A DNA stretch of 64,000 nucleotides from Astropecten irregularis (Eukaryota; Echinodermata; Asteroidea; Paxillosida; Astropectinidae): assembly GCA_963971285.1 (NCBI GenBank), contig OZ020246.1:15483217-15547216 (forward strand). The letters are read 5' to 3'. The translations under genes were made by a program, and so were the position numbers. Positions 1-10,841 of the stretch are shown here, piece after piece. Numbering within the stretch: the first letter of the stretch is position 1; each line of letters starts with the position of its first letter. The notes below the pieces were generated by a model. It was given only the letters and a program-made list of their open reading frames with translations, ran no database searches and had not been told where the DNA came from.

Positions 1-1814
1 ATAATTTCAGTGAACGTCCTTGTAACGTTCTAAAAGTAAGACCAGATATTATTTATCACGTCAACTTTGGTTAATAACTAACCAAAATATTCTAGTAAAT
101 AACCTAAATTTGTCTAATAATTTCAGTGAACGTCCTTGTAACGTTCTAAAAGTAAGACCAGATATTATTTATCCCGTCAACTTTGGTTAATAACTAACCA
201 AAATATTCTAGTAAATAACCTACATTTTTCTAATAATTTCAGTGAACGTCCTTGTAACGTTCTAAAAGTAAGACCAGATATTATTTATTGCGTCAACTTT
301 GGTTAATAACTAACCAAAATATTCTAGTAAATAACCTACATTTTTCTAATAATTTCAGTGAACGTCCTTGTAACGTTCTAAAAGTAAGACCAGATATTAT
401 TTATCGCGTCAACTTTGGTTAATAACTAACCAAAATATTCTAGTAAATAACCTAAATTTTTCTAATAATTTCAGTGAACGTCCTTGTAACGTTCTAAAAG
501 TAAGACCAGATATTATTTATCGTGTCAACTTTGGTTAATAACTAACCAAAATATTCTAGTAAATAACCTAAATTTTTCTAATAATTTCAGTGAACGTCCT
601 TGTAACGTTCTAAAAGTAAGACCAGATATTATTTATCGCGTCAACTTTGGTTAATAACTAACCAAAATATTCTAGTAAATAACCTACATTTTTCTAATAA
701 TTTCAGTGAACGTCCTTGTAACGTTCTAAAAGTAAGACCAGATATTATTTATCGCGTCAACTTTGGTTAATAACTAACCAAAATATTCTAGTAAATAACC
801 TAAATTTTTCTAATAATTTCAGTGAACGTCCTTGTAACGTTCTAAAAGTAAGACCAGATATTATTTATCGCGTTAACTTTGGTTAATAACTAACCAAAAT
901 ATTCTAGTAAATAACCTAAATTTTTCTAATAATTTCAGTGAACGTCCTTGTAACGTTCTAAAAGTAAGACCAGATATTATTTATCGCGTCAACTTTGGTT
1001 AATAACTAACCAAAATATTCTAGTAAATAACCTAAATTTTTCTAATAATTTCAGTGAACGTCCTTGTAACGTTCTAAAAGTAAGACCAGATATTATTTAT
1101 CGCGTCAACTTTGGTTAATAACTAACCAAAATATTCTAGTAAATAACCTAAATTTTTCTAATAATTTCAGTGAACGTCCTTGTAACGTTCTAAAAGTAAG
1201 ACCAGATATTATTTATCGCGTCAACTTTGGTTAATAACTAACCAAAATATTCTAGTAAATAACCTAAATTTTTCTAATAATTTCAGTGAACGTACTTGTA
1301 ACGTTCTTAAAGTAAGACAAGATATTATTTATCGCGTCAACTTTGGTTAATAACTAACCAAAATATTCTAGTAAATAACCTAAATTTTTCTAATAATTTC
1401 AGTGAACGTCCTTGTAACGTTCTAAAAGTAAGACCAGATATTATTTATCGCGTCAACTTTGGTTAATAACTAACCAAAATATTCTAGTAAATAACCTAAA
1501 TTTTTCTAATAATTTCAGTGAACGTCCTTGTAACGTTCTAAAAGTAAGACCAGATATTATTTATCGCGTCAACTTCGGTTAATAACTAACCAAAATATTC
1601 TAGTAAATAACCTAAATTTTTCTAATAATTTCAGTGAACGTCCTTGTAACGTTCTAAAAGTAAGACCAGATATTATTTATCGCGTCAACTTTGGTTAATA
1701 ACTAACCAAAATATTCTAGTAAATAACCTAAATTTTTCTAATAATTTCAGTGAACGTCCTTGTAACGTTCTAAAAGTAAGACCAGATATTATTTATCGCG
1801 TCAACTTTGGTTAA
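1..1814. repeat. 116-bp satellite array, run 1 (about 15.6 monomers)
   Basis: Head-to-tail copies of a 116-bp monomer; the element GTGAACGTCC recurs at 10, 126 and 242. The monomer is about 28% GC and holds two perfect dyads: GAACGT/ACGTTC with a 7-nt loop (12-17 and 25-30 in the first copy), and TTTGGTTA/TAACCAAA with a 5-nt loop (66-73 and 79-86). Copies differ by scattered single bases, many at CpG (the site at 57-60 reads CGCG, CACG, CCCG, TGCG or CGTG in different copies). No open frame crosses a monomer. The run stops inside the second dyad, where GGTTAA joins the 471-bp unit. The copy near 1294-1322 carries a linked set of variants (GTACTTG, TTCTTAAAG, GACAAG) that recurs in later runs. 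Confidence 0.97.
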
Positions 1815-2806
1815 GGTATATTCTACGAGTTGCATCTACGCTGCTTTGCATTGCTCACTAATGCTGCTTACTTAGTTCCAGAAGGAATAGAGAAAGTTAT
1901 TATTATTATTAAACTGGCAGACCTTTGCCTAGACCAGAAACAAGGAGTGACCCTCTTCACTGGTCTGTCGCAAAGGTTGGGGTAACAACGCCAGGCGGAA
2001 AGCTCTAGAAGTTCTCCTACCCCTCAAATAACTAAATTTTTATTTTATTGAATGCAATTTTCATGTCTACATTTTAAATATAGATTAATCGCGTCAACTT
2101 TGATTAATAACTAACCAAAATATTCTAGTAAATAACCTAAATTTTTCTAATAATTTCAGTGAACGTCATTGTAACGTTCTAAAAGTAAGACCAGATATAG
2201 CCCAGTAGAAAGATGGGCTAATGCCTAATGGAGACAAGAAAAGCTTGCTAGTAAAAATTAGAAAAAGTAAAAGTTGCACGCAAAAGCAATATTCTACGAG
2301 TTGCATCTACGCTGCTTTGCATTGCTCACTAACGCTGCTTACTTAGTTCCAGAAGGAATAGAGAAAGTTATTATTATTATTAAACTGGCAGACCTTTGCC
2401 TAGACCAGAAACAAGGAGTGACCCTCTTCACTGGTCTGTCGCAAAGGTTGGGGTAACAACGCCAGGCGGAAAGCTCTAGAAGTTCTCCTACCCCTCAAAT
2501 AAGTAAGTTTTTATTTTATTGAATGCAATTTTCATGTCTACATTTTAAATATAGATTTATCGGGTCAACTTTGATTAATAACTAACCAAAATATTCTAGT
2601 AAATAACCTAAATTTTTCTAATAATTTCAGTGAACGTCATTGTAACGTTCTAAAAGTAAGACCAGATATAGCCCAGTAGAAAGATGGGCTAATGCCTAAC
2701 GGAGACAAGAAAAGCTTGCTCGTAAAAATTAGGAAAAGTAAAAGTTGCACGCAAAAGCTATATTCTACGAGTTGCATCTACGCTGCTTTGCATTGCTCAC
2801 TCAGGC
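1815..2806. repeat. 471-bp repeat units, two full and one partial (module 1)
   Basis: TATTCTACGAG recurs at 471-bp spacing (C at 1823, 2294, 2765), giving units 1815-2285 and 2286-2756 and a 50-bp partial third. Each unit holds, in order, a GTTGCATCTACGCTGC segment, a short ATT microsatellite, a strong hairpin, an ATTTT-rich stretch, one embedded satellite monomer (about 2087-2199 in the first), and a GCCCA/TGGGC hairpin segment. A 60-codon frame (2274-2456) starts at TTG and recurs unchanged in other copies only because the unit is repeated. I see no homology and do not call it a gene. Confidence 0.9.
1922..1976. other. conserved 55-bp stem-loop of the 471-bp unit
   Basis: The outer arm CCTTTGC pairs with GCAAAGG, the middle arm AGACCAG with CTGGTCT, and the inner arm AGTGA with TCACT around a CCCTCT loop; the inner and middle arms share two bases. 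The stem recurs at 2393, 3988, 9509, 9980, 11611, 18260, 18731, 20063, 36787, 37258, 38590, 46763, 47234, 48564, 57151, 57622 and 58952 (18 copies). The 36787, 46763 and 57151 copies have TCAAT in place of TCACT, weakening the inner stem. Its function is unknown. Confidence 0.75.
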
Positions 2807-3082
2807 GCTTCTTGCTGTCTAGTTTTATTAAATTGCATCGAGCATCAAAGGTGCTTCTTGCTGTCTAGTTTTATTAAATTGCATTGAGCATCAAAGGTGC
2901 TTCTTGCTGTCTAGTTTTATTTAATTGCATCGAGCATCAAACATGCTTCTTGCTGTCTAGTTTGATTAAATTGCATTGAGCATCAAAGGTGCTTCTTGCT
3001 GTCTAGTTTTATTAAATTGCAACGAGCATCAAAGTTGCTTCTTGCTGTCTAGTTTTATTTTATTGAATGTAATTTTCATGTT
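2807..3082. repeat. 46-bp minisatellite, GCATCGAGCATC type, 6 copies
   Basis: GCTTCTTGCTGTCTAG recurs at 2807, 2853, 2899, 2945, 2991 and 3037, exactly 46 bp apart. This subfamily reads GCAT(C/T)GAGCATC where the stand-alone blocks read ACAGTGAGCATC. The last copy runs into TTTTATTGAATGTAATTTTC, which also ends the 471-bp unit's AT-rich stretch. Confidence 0.95.
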
Positions 3083-3088
3083 TTCATG

Positions 3089-3094
3089 AAAAAA
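3089..3094 (-). terminator. T6 Pol III terminator of the tRNA-like gene
   Basis: Six A on the plus strand, so six T on the minus strand, 8 bp past the tRNA 3' end: the normal place and form of a Pol III terminator. It partly overlaps a 12-bp palindrome, TTTTCATGAAAA (3081-3092). Confidence 0.6.
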
Positions 3095-3102
3095 TCACAT
3101 GC

Positions 3103-3175
3103 TGGCTCAGGTGGGATTCGAACCCAAGACCTCCTGCTTACTAGTGCAGGTGCCATACCGCTAGGCCACCGAGCT
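3103..3175 (-). tRNA. tRNA-Thr(AGT)-like gene, copy 1, with 8-nt anticodon loop
   Basis: Read on the minus strand, 73 nt fold as a cloverleaf. Acceptor AGCTCGG/CTGAGCC has an A1-C72 mismatch and one G-T pair. The D arm is GCC...GGC with an AGCGGTA loop. Anticodon stem CCTGC/GCAGG encloses loop ACTAGTAA. The variable loop is AGGTC. T arm TTGGG/CCCAC around TTCGAAT has a T49-C65 mismatch. The discriminator is A. Aligning the loop as CTAGTAA gives U33 and anticodon AGU (threonine) but leaves one extra A, so the loop has 8 nt instead of 7. A box (TGGCCTAGCGG) and B box (GGTTCGAATCC) match Pol III consensus, and a T6 terminator follows. It could be a working odd tRNA, a pseudogene, or the Pol III head of a tRNA-derived repeat. 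I saw no difference among the six copies. Confidence 0.65.
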
Positions 3176-3254
3176 AGCTGGGGTCAGCGGGGTGAATCGA
3201 ATCCAATATCGCGGCGAGTACCACACTGCATACTTGAAAATGAAAACAGTTTTT
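3176..3254. other. linker between tRNA-like gene and inverted repeat
   Basis: Non-repetitive linker, richer in GC than the satellite, upstream of the tRNA on its strand. It contains a B-box-like GAATCGAATCC on the plus strand (3194-3204, 9 of 11 to GGTTCGANTCC) and CGCGGCG. Nothing else recognised. Confidence 0.5.
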
Positions 3255-3700
3255 GATGAAAGAGTTCATGAACGGAACAAAGAACAGAACGTGGAATCGA
3301 ACAAAGAACGAACCATGGAGCGGAACGTGGAATGGAACACAGAACAAAATGTAGAAAAAACACAGAACGGAACCCAGAGTGGAACGTAGAAAGGGATGCA
3401 CAACAGAATGCACGACGGAATACAGAACATTGGAACGCGGAGCGGAACGCAGTGTACGAAATGCACAGATCGGAACGAGATTAGAACGCGGATATCGGAT
3501 AATGAAGCACGAAAAAAACACGGAATGACACATGCAGAACGATCGTTACCTTCCGCATCCCATTCCCCTTTCCATTCTACACTCAGTTCCGTGTTTAATT
3601 CCACCTTCTGCTCCAAGTTCTGTTCCAAGTTTCGTTCCAAGTACCGTTAAAAATTCCATTCCACGATTTGTTTCGTCTTCCATTCATTGACTCTTTCATC
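3255..3700. repeat. long imperfect inverted repeat (fold-back) of a 12-bp minisatellite, copy 1
   Basis: The ends are inverted: 3255-3277 and the reverse complement of 3678-3700 match at 20 of 23 positions (both begin GATGAAAGAGT and end GGAA). The left arm is a degenerate 12-bp repeat rich in GGAAC; the right arm is rich in GTTCC. The two meet at a perfect palindrome AACGATCGTT (3538-3547). Open frames run on both strands with a 4-residue period (E-R/W/Q-N-V/T/L), the signature of a 12-bp repeat read from either arm, not of a protein. The left arm (283 bp) is longer than the right (153 bp). Confidence 0.85.
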
Positions 3701-3776
3701 ATTGCTAAGCCCGGAGACAGGCTATTTCCCCATGGAAAACCGGTATTAAAGCCCGGTAGATAGGCCTCTTCAAGGA
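3701..3776. other. GC-rich linker with short direct repeat
   Basis: AGCCCGGAGACAGGC and AGCCCGGTAGATAGGC form a direct repeat about 46 bp apart, with CCATGGAAAACCGGTA between. Modules 3-6 carry a related CCGGTAAGCCCAGTAGACAGG stretch on the other side of their fold-back. Confidence 0.5.
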
Positions 3777-4155
3777 AGTAAGACCAGATATTGCCCAGTA
3801 GAAAGATGGGCTAATGCCTAATGGAGACAAGAAAAGCTTGCTAGTAAAAATTCCAAACGTAAAAGTTGCACGCAAAAGCTATATTCTACGAGTTGCATCT
3901 ACGCTGCTTTGCATTGCTCACTAACGCTGCTTACTTAGTTCCAGATGGAATAAAGAAAGTTATTATTATTATTATTAAACTGGCAGACCTTTGCCTAGAC
4001 CAGAAACAAGTAGTGACCCTCTTCACTGGTCTGTCGCAAAGGTTGGGGTAACAACGCCAGGCGGAAAACTCTAGAAGTTCTCCTACCCCTCAAATAATTA
4101 AGTTTTTATTTTATTGAATGCAATTTTCATGTCTACATTTCAAATATAGATTAAT
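3777..4155. repeat. 471-bp-type unit, shortened, closing module 1
   Basis: It starts in the GTAAGACCAGATA of a monomer, passes through the GCCCAGTAG segment, the GTTGCACGC segment, the ATT microsatellite (one ATT longer than in the first units) and the 55-bp stem-loop (3988-4042). It then re-enters the satellite at CGTCAACTTTGG. Confidence 0.85.
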
Positions 4156-7100
4156 CGCGTCAACTTTGGTTAATAACTAACCAAAATATTCTAGTAAATA
4201 ACCTAAATTTTTCTAATAATTTCAGTGAACGTCCTTGTAACGTTCTAAAAGTAAGACCAGATATTATTTATCGCGTCAACTTTGGTTAATAACTAACCAA
4301 AATATTCTAGTAAATAACCTAAATTTTTCTAATAATTTCAGTGAACGTCCTTGTAACGTTCTAAAAGTAAGACCAGATATTATTTATCGCGTCAACTAGG
4401 GTTAATAACTAACCAAAATATTCTAGTAAATAACCTAAATTTTTCTAATAATTTCAGTGAACGTCCTTGTAACGTTCTAAAAGTAAGACCAGATATTATT
4501 TATCGCGTCAACTTTGGTTAATAACTAACCAAAATATTCTAGTAAATAACCTAAATTTTTCTAATAATTTCAGTGAACGTCCTTGTAATGTTCTAAAAGT
4601 AAGACCAGATATTATTAATCGCGTCAACTTTGGTTATTAAATAACTAACCAAAATATTCTAGTAAATAACCTAAATTTTTCTAATAATTTCAGTGAACGT
4701 CCTTGTAACGTTCTAAAAGTAAGACCAGATATTATTTATCGCGTCAAGTTTGGTTAATAACTTACCAAAATATTCTAGTAAATAACCTAAATTTTTCTAA
4801 TAATTTCAGTGAACGTCCTTGTAACGTTCTAAAAGTAAGACCAGATATTATTTATCGCGTCAACTTTGGTTAATAACTAACCAAAATATTCTAGTAAATA
4901 ACCTACATTTTTCTAATAATTTCAGTGAACGTCCTTGTAACGTTCTTAAAGTAAGACAAGATATTATTTATCGCGTCAACTTTGGTTAATAACTAACCAA
5001 AATATTCTAGTAAATAACCTAAATTTTTCTAATAATTTCAGTGAACGTCCTTGTAACGTTCTAAAAGTAAGACCAGATATTATTTATCGCGTCAACTTCG
5101 GTTAATAACTAACCAAAATATTCTAGTAAATAACCTAAATTTTTCTAATAATTTCAGTGAACGTCCTTGTAACGTTCTAAAAGTAAGACCAGATATTATT
5201 AATCGCGTCAACTTTGGTTAATAACTAACCAAAATATTCTAGTAAATAACCTAAATTTTTCTAATAATTTCAGTGAACGTCCTTGTAACGTTCTAAAAGT
5301 AAGACCAGATATTATTTATCGCGTCAACTTTGGTTAATAACTAACCAAAATATTCTAGTAAATAACCTACATTTTTCTAATAATTTCAGTGAACGTCCTT
5401 GTAACGTTCTAAAAGTAAGACCAGATATTATTTATCGCGTCAACTAGGGTTAATAACTAACCAAAATATTCTAGTAAATAACCTAAATTTTTCTAATAAT
5501 TTCAGTGAACGTCCTTGTAACGTTCTAAAAGTAAGACCAGATATTATTTATCGCAACAACTTGGGTTAATAACTTACCAAAATATTCTAGTGAATTACCT
5601 AAATTTTTCTAATAATTTCAGTGAACGTCCTTGTAACGTTCTAAAAGTAAGACCAGATATTATTTATCGCGTCAACTTTGGTTAATAACTAACCAAAATA
5701 TTCTAGTAAATAACCTAAATTTTTCTAATAATTTCAGTGAACGTCCTTGTAATGTTCTAAAAGTAAGACCAGATATTATTAATCGCGTCAACTTTGGTTA
5801 TTAAATAACTAACCAAAATATTCTAGTAAATAACCTAAATTTTTCTAATAATTTCAGTGAACGTCCTTGTAACGTTCTAAAAGTAAGACCAGATATTATT
5901 TATCGCGTCAAGTTTGGTTAATAACTTACCAAAATATTCTAGTAAATAACCTAAATTTTTCTAATAATTTCAGTGAACGTCCTTGTAACGTTCTAAAAGT
6001 AAGACCAGATATTATTTATCGCGTCAACTTTGGTTAATAACTAACCAAAATATTCTAGTAAATAACCTACATTTTTCTAATAATTTCAGTGAACGTCCTT
6101 GTAACGTTCTTAAAGTAAGACAAGATATTATTTATCGCGTCAACTTTGGTTAATAACTAACCAAAATATTCTAGTAAATAACCTAAATTTTTCTAATAAT
6201 TTCAGTGAACGTCCTTGTAACGTTCTAAAAGTAAGACCAGATATTATTTATCGCGTCAACTTTGGTTAATAACTAACCAAAATATTCTAGTAAATAACCT
6301 AAATTTTTCTAATAATTTCAGTGAACGTCCTTGTAACGTTCTAAAAGTAAGACCAGATATTATTTATCGCGTCAACTTTGGTTAATAGCTAACCAAAATA
6401 TTCTAGTAAATAACCTAAATTTTTCTAATAATTTCAGTGAACGTCCTTGTAACGTTCTAAAAGTAAGACCAGATATTATTTATCGCGTCAACTTTGGTTA
6501 ATAACTAACCAAAATATTCGAGTAAATAACCTAAATTTTTCTAATAATTTCAGTGAACGTCCTTGTAACGTTCTAAAAGTAAGACCAGATATTATTTATC
6601 GCGTCAACTTTGGTTAATAACTAACCAAAATATTCTAGTAAATAACCTAAATTTTTCTAATAATTTCAGTGAACGTCCTTGTAACGTTCTAAAAGTAAGA
6701 CCAGATATTATTTATCGCGTCAACTTTGGTTAATAACTAACCAAAATATTCTAGTAAATAACCTAAATTTTTCTAATAATTTCAGTGAACGTCCTTGTAA
6801 CGTTCTAAAAGTAAGACCAGATATTATTTATCGCGTCAACTTTGGTTAATAACTAACCAAAATATTCTAGTAAATAACCTAAATTTTTCTAATAATTTCA
6901 GTGAACGTCCTTGTAACGTTCTAAAAGTAAGACCAGATATTATTTATCGCGTCAACTTTGGTTAATAACTAACCAAAATATTCTAGTAAATAACCTAAAT
7001 TTTTCTAATAATTTCAGTGAACGTCCTTGTAACGTTCTAAAAGTAAGACCAGATATTATTTATCGCGTCAACTTTGGTTAATAACTAACCAAAATATTCT

Positions 7101-9401
7101 AGTAAATAACCTAAATTTTTCTAATAATTTCAGCGAACGTCCTTGTAACGTTCTAAAAGTAAGACCAGATATTATTTATCGCGTCAACTTTGGTTAATAA
7201 CTAACCAAAATATTCTAGTAAATAACCTACATTTTTCTAATAATTTCAGCGAACGTCCTTGTAACGTTCTAAAAGTAAGACCAGATATTATTTATCGCGT
7301 CAACTTTGGTTAATAACTAACCAAAATATTTTAGTAAATAACCTAAATTCTTCTAATAATTTCAGTGAACGTCCTTGTAACGTTCTAAAAGTAAGACCAG
7401 ATATTATTTATCGCGTCAACTTTGGTTAATAACTAACCAAAATATTCTAGTAAATAACCTACATTTTTCTAATAATTTCAGTGAACGTCCTTGTAACGTT
7501 CTAAAAGTAAGACCAGATATTATTTATCGCGTCAACTTTGGTTAATAACTAACCAAAATATTCTAGTAAATAACCTAAATTTTGCTAATAATTTCAGTGA
7601 ACGTCCTTGTAACGTTCTAAAAGTAAGACCAGATATTATTTATCGCGTCAACTTTGGTTAATAACTAACCGAAATATTCTAGTAAATAACCTAAATTTTG
7701 CTAATAATTTCAGCGAACGTCCTTGTAACGTTCTAAAAGTAAGACCAGATATTATTTATCGCGTCAACTTTGGTTAATAACTAACCAAAATATTCTAGTA
7801 AATAACCTAAATTTTTCTAATAATTTCAGTGAACGTCCTTGTAACGTTCTAAAAGTAAGACCAGATATTATTTATCGCGTCAACTTTGGTTAATAACTAA
7901 CCAAAATATTCTAGTAAATAACCTACATTTTTCTAATAATCTCAGTGAACGTCCTTGTAACGTTCTAAAAGTAAGACCAGATATTATTTATCGCGTCAAC
8001 TTTGGTTAATAACTAACCAAAATATTCTAGTAAATAACCTAAATTTGTCTAATAATTTCAGTGAACGTCCTTGTAACGTTCTAAAAGTAAGACCAGATAT
8101 TATTTATCGCGTCAACTTTGGTTAATAACTAACCAAAATATTCTAGTAAATAACCTAAATTTTTCTAATAATTTCAGCGAACGTCCTTGTAACGTTCTAA
8201 AAGTAAGACCAGATATTATTTATCGCGTCAACTTTGGTTAATAACTAACCAAAATATTCTAGTAAATAACCTAAGTTTTTCTAATAATTTCAGTGAACGT
8301 CCTTGTAACGTTCTAAAAGTAAGACCAGATATTATTTATCGCGTCAACTTTGGTTAATAACTAACCAAAATATTCTAGTAAATAACCTACATTTTTCTAA
8401 TAATTTCAGTGAACAACCTTGTAACGTTCTAAAAGTAAGACCAGATATTATTTATCGCGTCAACTTTGGTTAATAACTAACCAAAATATTCTAGTAAATA
8501 ACCTACATTTTTCTAATAATTTCAGTGAACGTCCTTGTAACGTTCTAAAAGTAAGACCAGATATTATTTATCGCGTCAACTTTGGTTAATAACTAACCAA
8601 AATATTCTAGTAAATAACCTAAATTTTTCTAATAATTTCAGTCAACGTCCTTGTAACGTTCTAAAAGTAAGACCAGATATTATTTATCGCATCAACTTTG
8701 GTTAATAACTAACCAAAATATTCTAGTAAATAACCTAAATTTTTCTAATAATTTCAGTGAACGTCCTTGTAACGTTCTAAAAGTAAGACCAGATATTATT
8801 TATCGCGTCAACTTTGGTTAATAACTAACCAAAATATTCTAGTAAATAACCTAAATTTTGCTAATAATTTCAGTGAACGTCCTTGTAACGTTCTAAAAGT
8901 AAGACCAGATATTATTTATCGCGTCAACTTGGGTTAATAACTAACCAAAATATTCTAGTAAATAACCTAAATTTTTCTAATAATTTAAGTGAACGTCCTT
9001 GTAACGTTCTAAAAGTAAGACCAGATATTATTTATCGCGTCAACTTTGGTTAATAACTAACCAAAATATTCTAGTAAATAACCTAAATTTTTCTAATAAT
9101 TTCAGTGAACGTCCTTGTAACGTTCTAAAAGTAAGACCAGATATTATTTATCGCGTCAACTTCGGTTAATAACTAACCAAAATATTCTAGTAAATAACCT
9201 AAATTTTTCTAATAATTTCAGTGAACGTCCTTGTAACGTTCTAAAAGTAAGACCAGATATTATTTATCGCGTCAACTTTGGTTAATAACTAACCAAAATA
9301 TTCTAGTAAATAACCTAAATTTTTCTAATAATTTCAGTGAACGTCCTTGTAACGTTCTAAAAGTAAGACCAGATATTATTTATCGCGTCAACTTTGGTTA
9401 A
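4156..9401. repeat. 116-bp satellite array, run 2 (about 45 monomers)
   Basis: Continuous monomers. A 10-monomer higher-order repeat of 1164 bp is marked by a 4-bp insertion (GGTTATTAAATAAC) at 4632 and 5796, with linked AATGTTC and ATTAATCGCG variants. CAACTAGGG occurs in two monomers (about 4395 and 5445). A strongly variant monomer (CGCAACAACTTGGG, 5552) recurs at 12011. The 6400-9400 part is more uniform. Confidence 0.97.
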
Positions 9402-10393
9402 GCTATATTCTACGAGTTGCATCTACGCTGCTTTGCATTGCTCACTAATGCTGCTTACTTAGTTCCAGAAGGAATAGAGAAAGTTATTATTATTATTAAA
9501 CTGGCAGACCTTTGCCTAGACCAGAAACAAGGAGTGACCCTCTTCACTGGTCTGTCGCAAAGGTTGGGGTAACAACGCCAGGCGGAAAGCTCTAGAAGTT
9601 CTCCTACCCCTCAAATAACTAAATTTTTATTTTATTGAATGCAATTTTCATGTCTACATTTTAAATATAGATTAATCGCGTCAACTTTGATTAATAACTA
9701 ACCAAAATATTCTAGTAAATAACCTAAATTCTTCTAATAATTTCAGTGAACGTCATTGTAACGTTCTAAAAGTAAGACCAGATATAGCCCAGTAGAAAGA
9801 TGGGCTAATGCCTAATGGAGACAAGAAAAGCTTGCTAGTAAAAATTAGAAAAAGTAAAAGTTGCACGCAAAAGCAATATTCTACGAGTTGCATCTACGCT
9901 GCTTTGCATTGCTCACTAACGCTGCTTACTTAGTTCCAGAAGGAATAGAGAAAGTTATTATTATTATTAAACTGGCAGACCTTTGCCTAGACCAGAAACA
10001 AGGAGTGACCCTCTTCACTGGTCTGTCGCAAAGGTTGGGGTAACAACGCCAGGCGGAAAGCTCTAGAAGTTCTCCTACCCCTCAAATAAGTAAGTTTTTA
10101 TTTTATTGAATGCAATTTTCATGTCTACATTTTAAATATAGATTTATCGGGTCAACTTTGATTAATAACTAACCAAAATATTCTAGTAAATAACCTAAAT
10201 TTTTCTAATAATTTCAGTGAACGTCATTGTAACGTTCTAAAAGTAAGACCAGATATAGCCCAGTAGAAAGATGGGCTAATGCCTAACGGAGACAAGAAAA
10301 GCTTGCTCGTAAAAATTAGGAAAAGTAAAAGTTGCACGCAAAAGCTATATTCTACGAGTTGCATCTACGCTGCTTTGCATTGCTCACTCAGGC
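9402..10393. repeat. 471-bp repeat units, two full and one partial (module 2)
   Basis: Same layout as 1815-2806, shifted by 7587 bp, with the 55-bp stem-loop at 9509-9563 and 9980-10034. The junction with the satellite reads GGTTAAGCTATATTC here, against GGTTAAGGTATATTC in module 1. Confidence 0.9.
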
Positions 10394-10669
10394 GCTTCTT
10401 GCTGTCTAGTTTTATTAAATTGCATCGAGCATCAAAGGTGCTTCTTGCTGTCTAGTTTTATTAAATTGCATTGAGCATCAAAGGTGCTTCTTGCTGTCTA
10501 GTTTTATTTAATTGCATCGAGCATCAAACATGCTTCTTGCTGTCTAGTTTGATTAAATTGCATTGAGCATCAAAGGTGCTTCTTGCTGTCTAGTTTTATT
10601 AAATTGCAACGAGCATCAAAGTTGCTTCTTGCTGTCTAGTTTTATTTTATTGAATGTAATTTTCATGTT
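10394..10669. repeat. 46-bp minisatellite, GCATCGAGCATC type, 6 copies (module 2)
   Basis: Six 46-bp copies in the same order of variants as in module 1 (including the TTTGATTAAA copy), so the block was copied whole. Confidence 0.95.
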
Positions 10670-10675
10670 TTCATG

Positions 10676-10681
10676 AAAAAA
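10676..10681 (-). terminator. T6 Pol III terminator, copy 2
   Basis: Six T on the minus strand, 8 bp past the tRNA-like 3' end. Confidence 0.6.
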
Positions 10682-10689
10682 TCACATGC

Positions 10690-10762
10690 TGGCTCAGGTG
10701 GGATTCGAACCCAAGACCTCCTGCTTACTAGTGCAGGTGCCATACCGCTAGGCCACCGAGCT
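10690..10762 (-). tRNA. tRNA-Thr(AGT)-like gene, copy 2
   Basis: Same 73-nt sequence as copy 1, with the 8-nt anticodon loop ACTAGTAA, the A1-C72 and T49-C65 mismatches, and the A and B boxes. Confidence 0.65.
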
Positions 10763-10841
10763 AGCTGGGGTCAGCGGGGTGAATCGAATCCAATATCGCG
10801 GCGAGTACCACACTGCATACTTGAAAATGAAAACAGTTTTT
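10763..10841. other. linker between tRNA-like gene and inverted repeat, copy 2
   Basis: Same as the module 1 linker; carries the B-box-like GAATCGAATCC. No gene seen. Confidence 0.5.

Noticed and set aside
1..1814. CRISPR array
   Set aside because: The 116-bp and 46-bp repeats are contiguous with no unique spacers, and no cas-like gene is present.
2274..2456. 60-codon frame in the 471-bp unit, recurring in every module
   Set aside because: Starts at TTG, covers a microsatellite and a hairpin, shows no known domain, and repeats only because the unit does.
3194..3204. Second tRNA remnant (B-box-like GAATCGAATCC)
   Set aside because: 9 of 11 to a B box, but no cloverleaf arms or A box at the right distance.
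3245..3290. Hammerhead ribozyme core at TTTGATGAAAGAG
   Set aside because: Needs CUGAUGA, then a stem, then GAAA; here the first base differs and no GAAA box follows the GTTCATGAAC palindrome.
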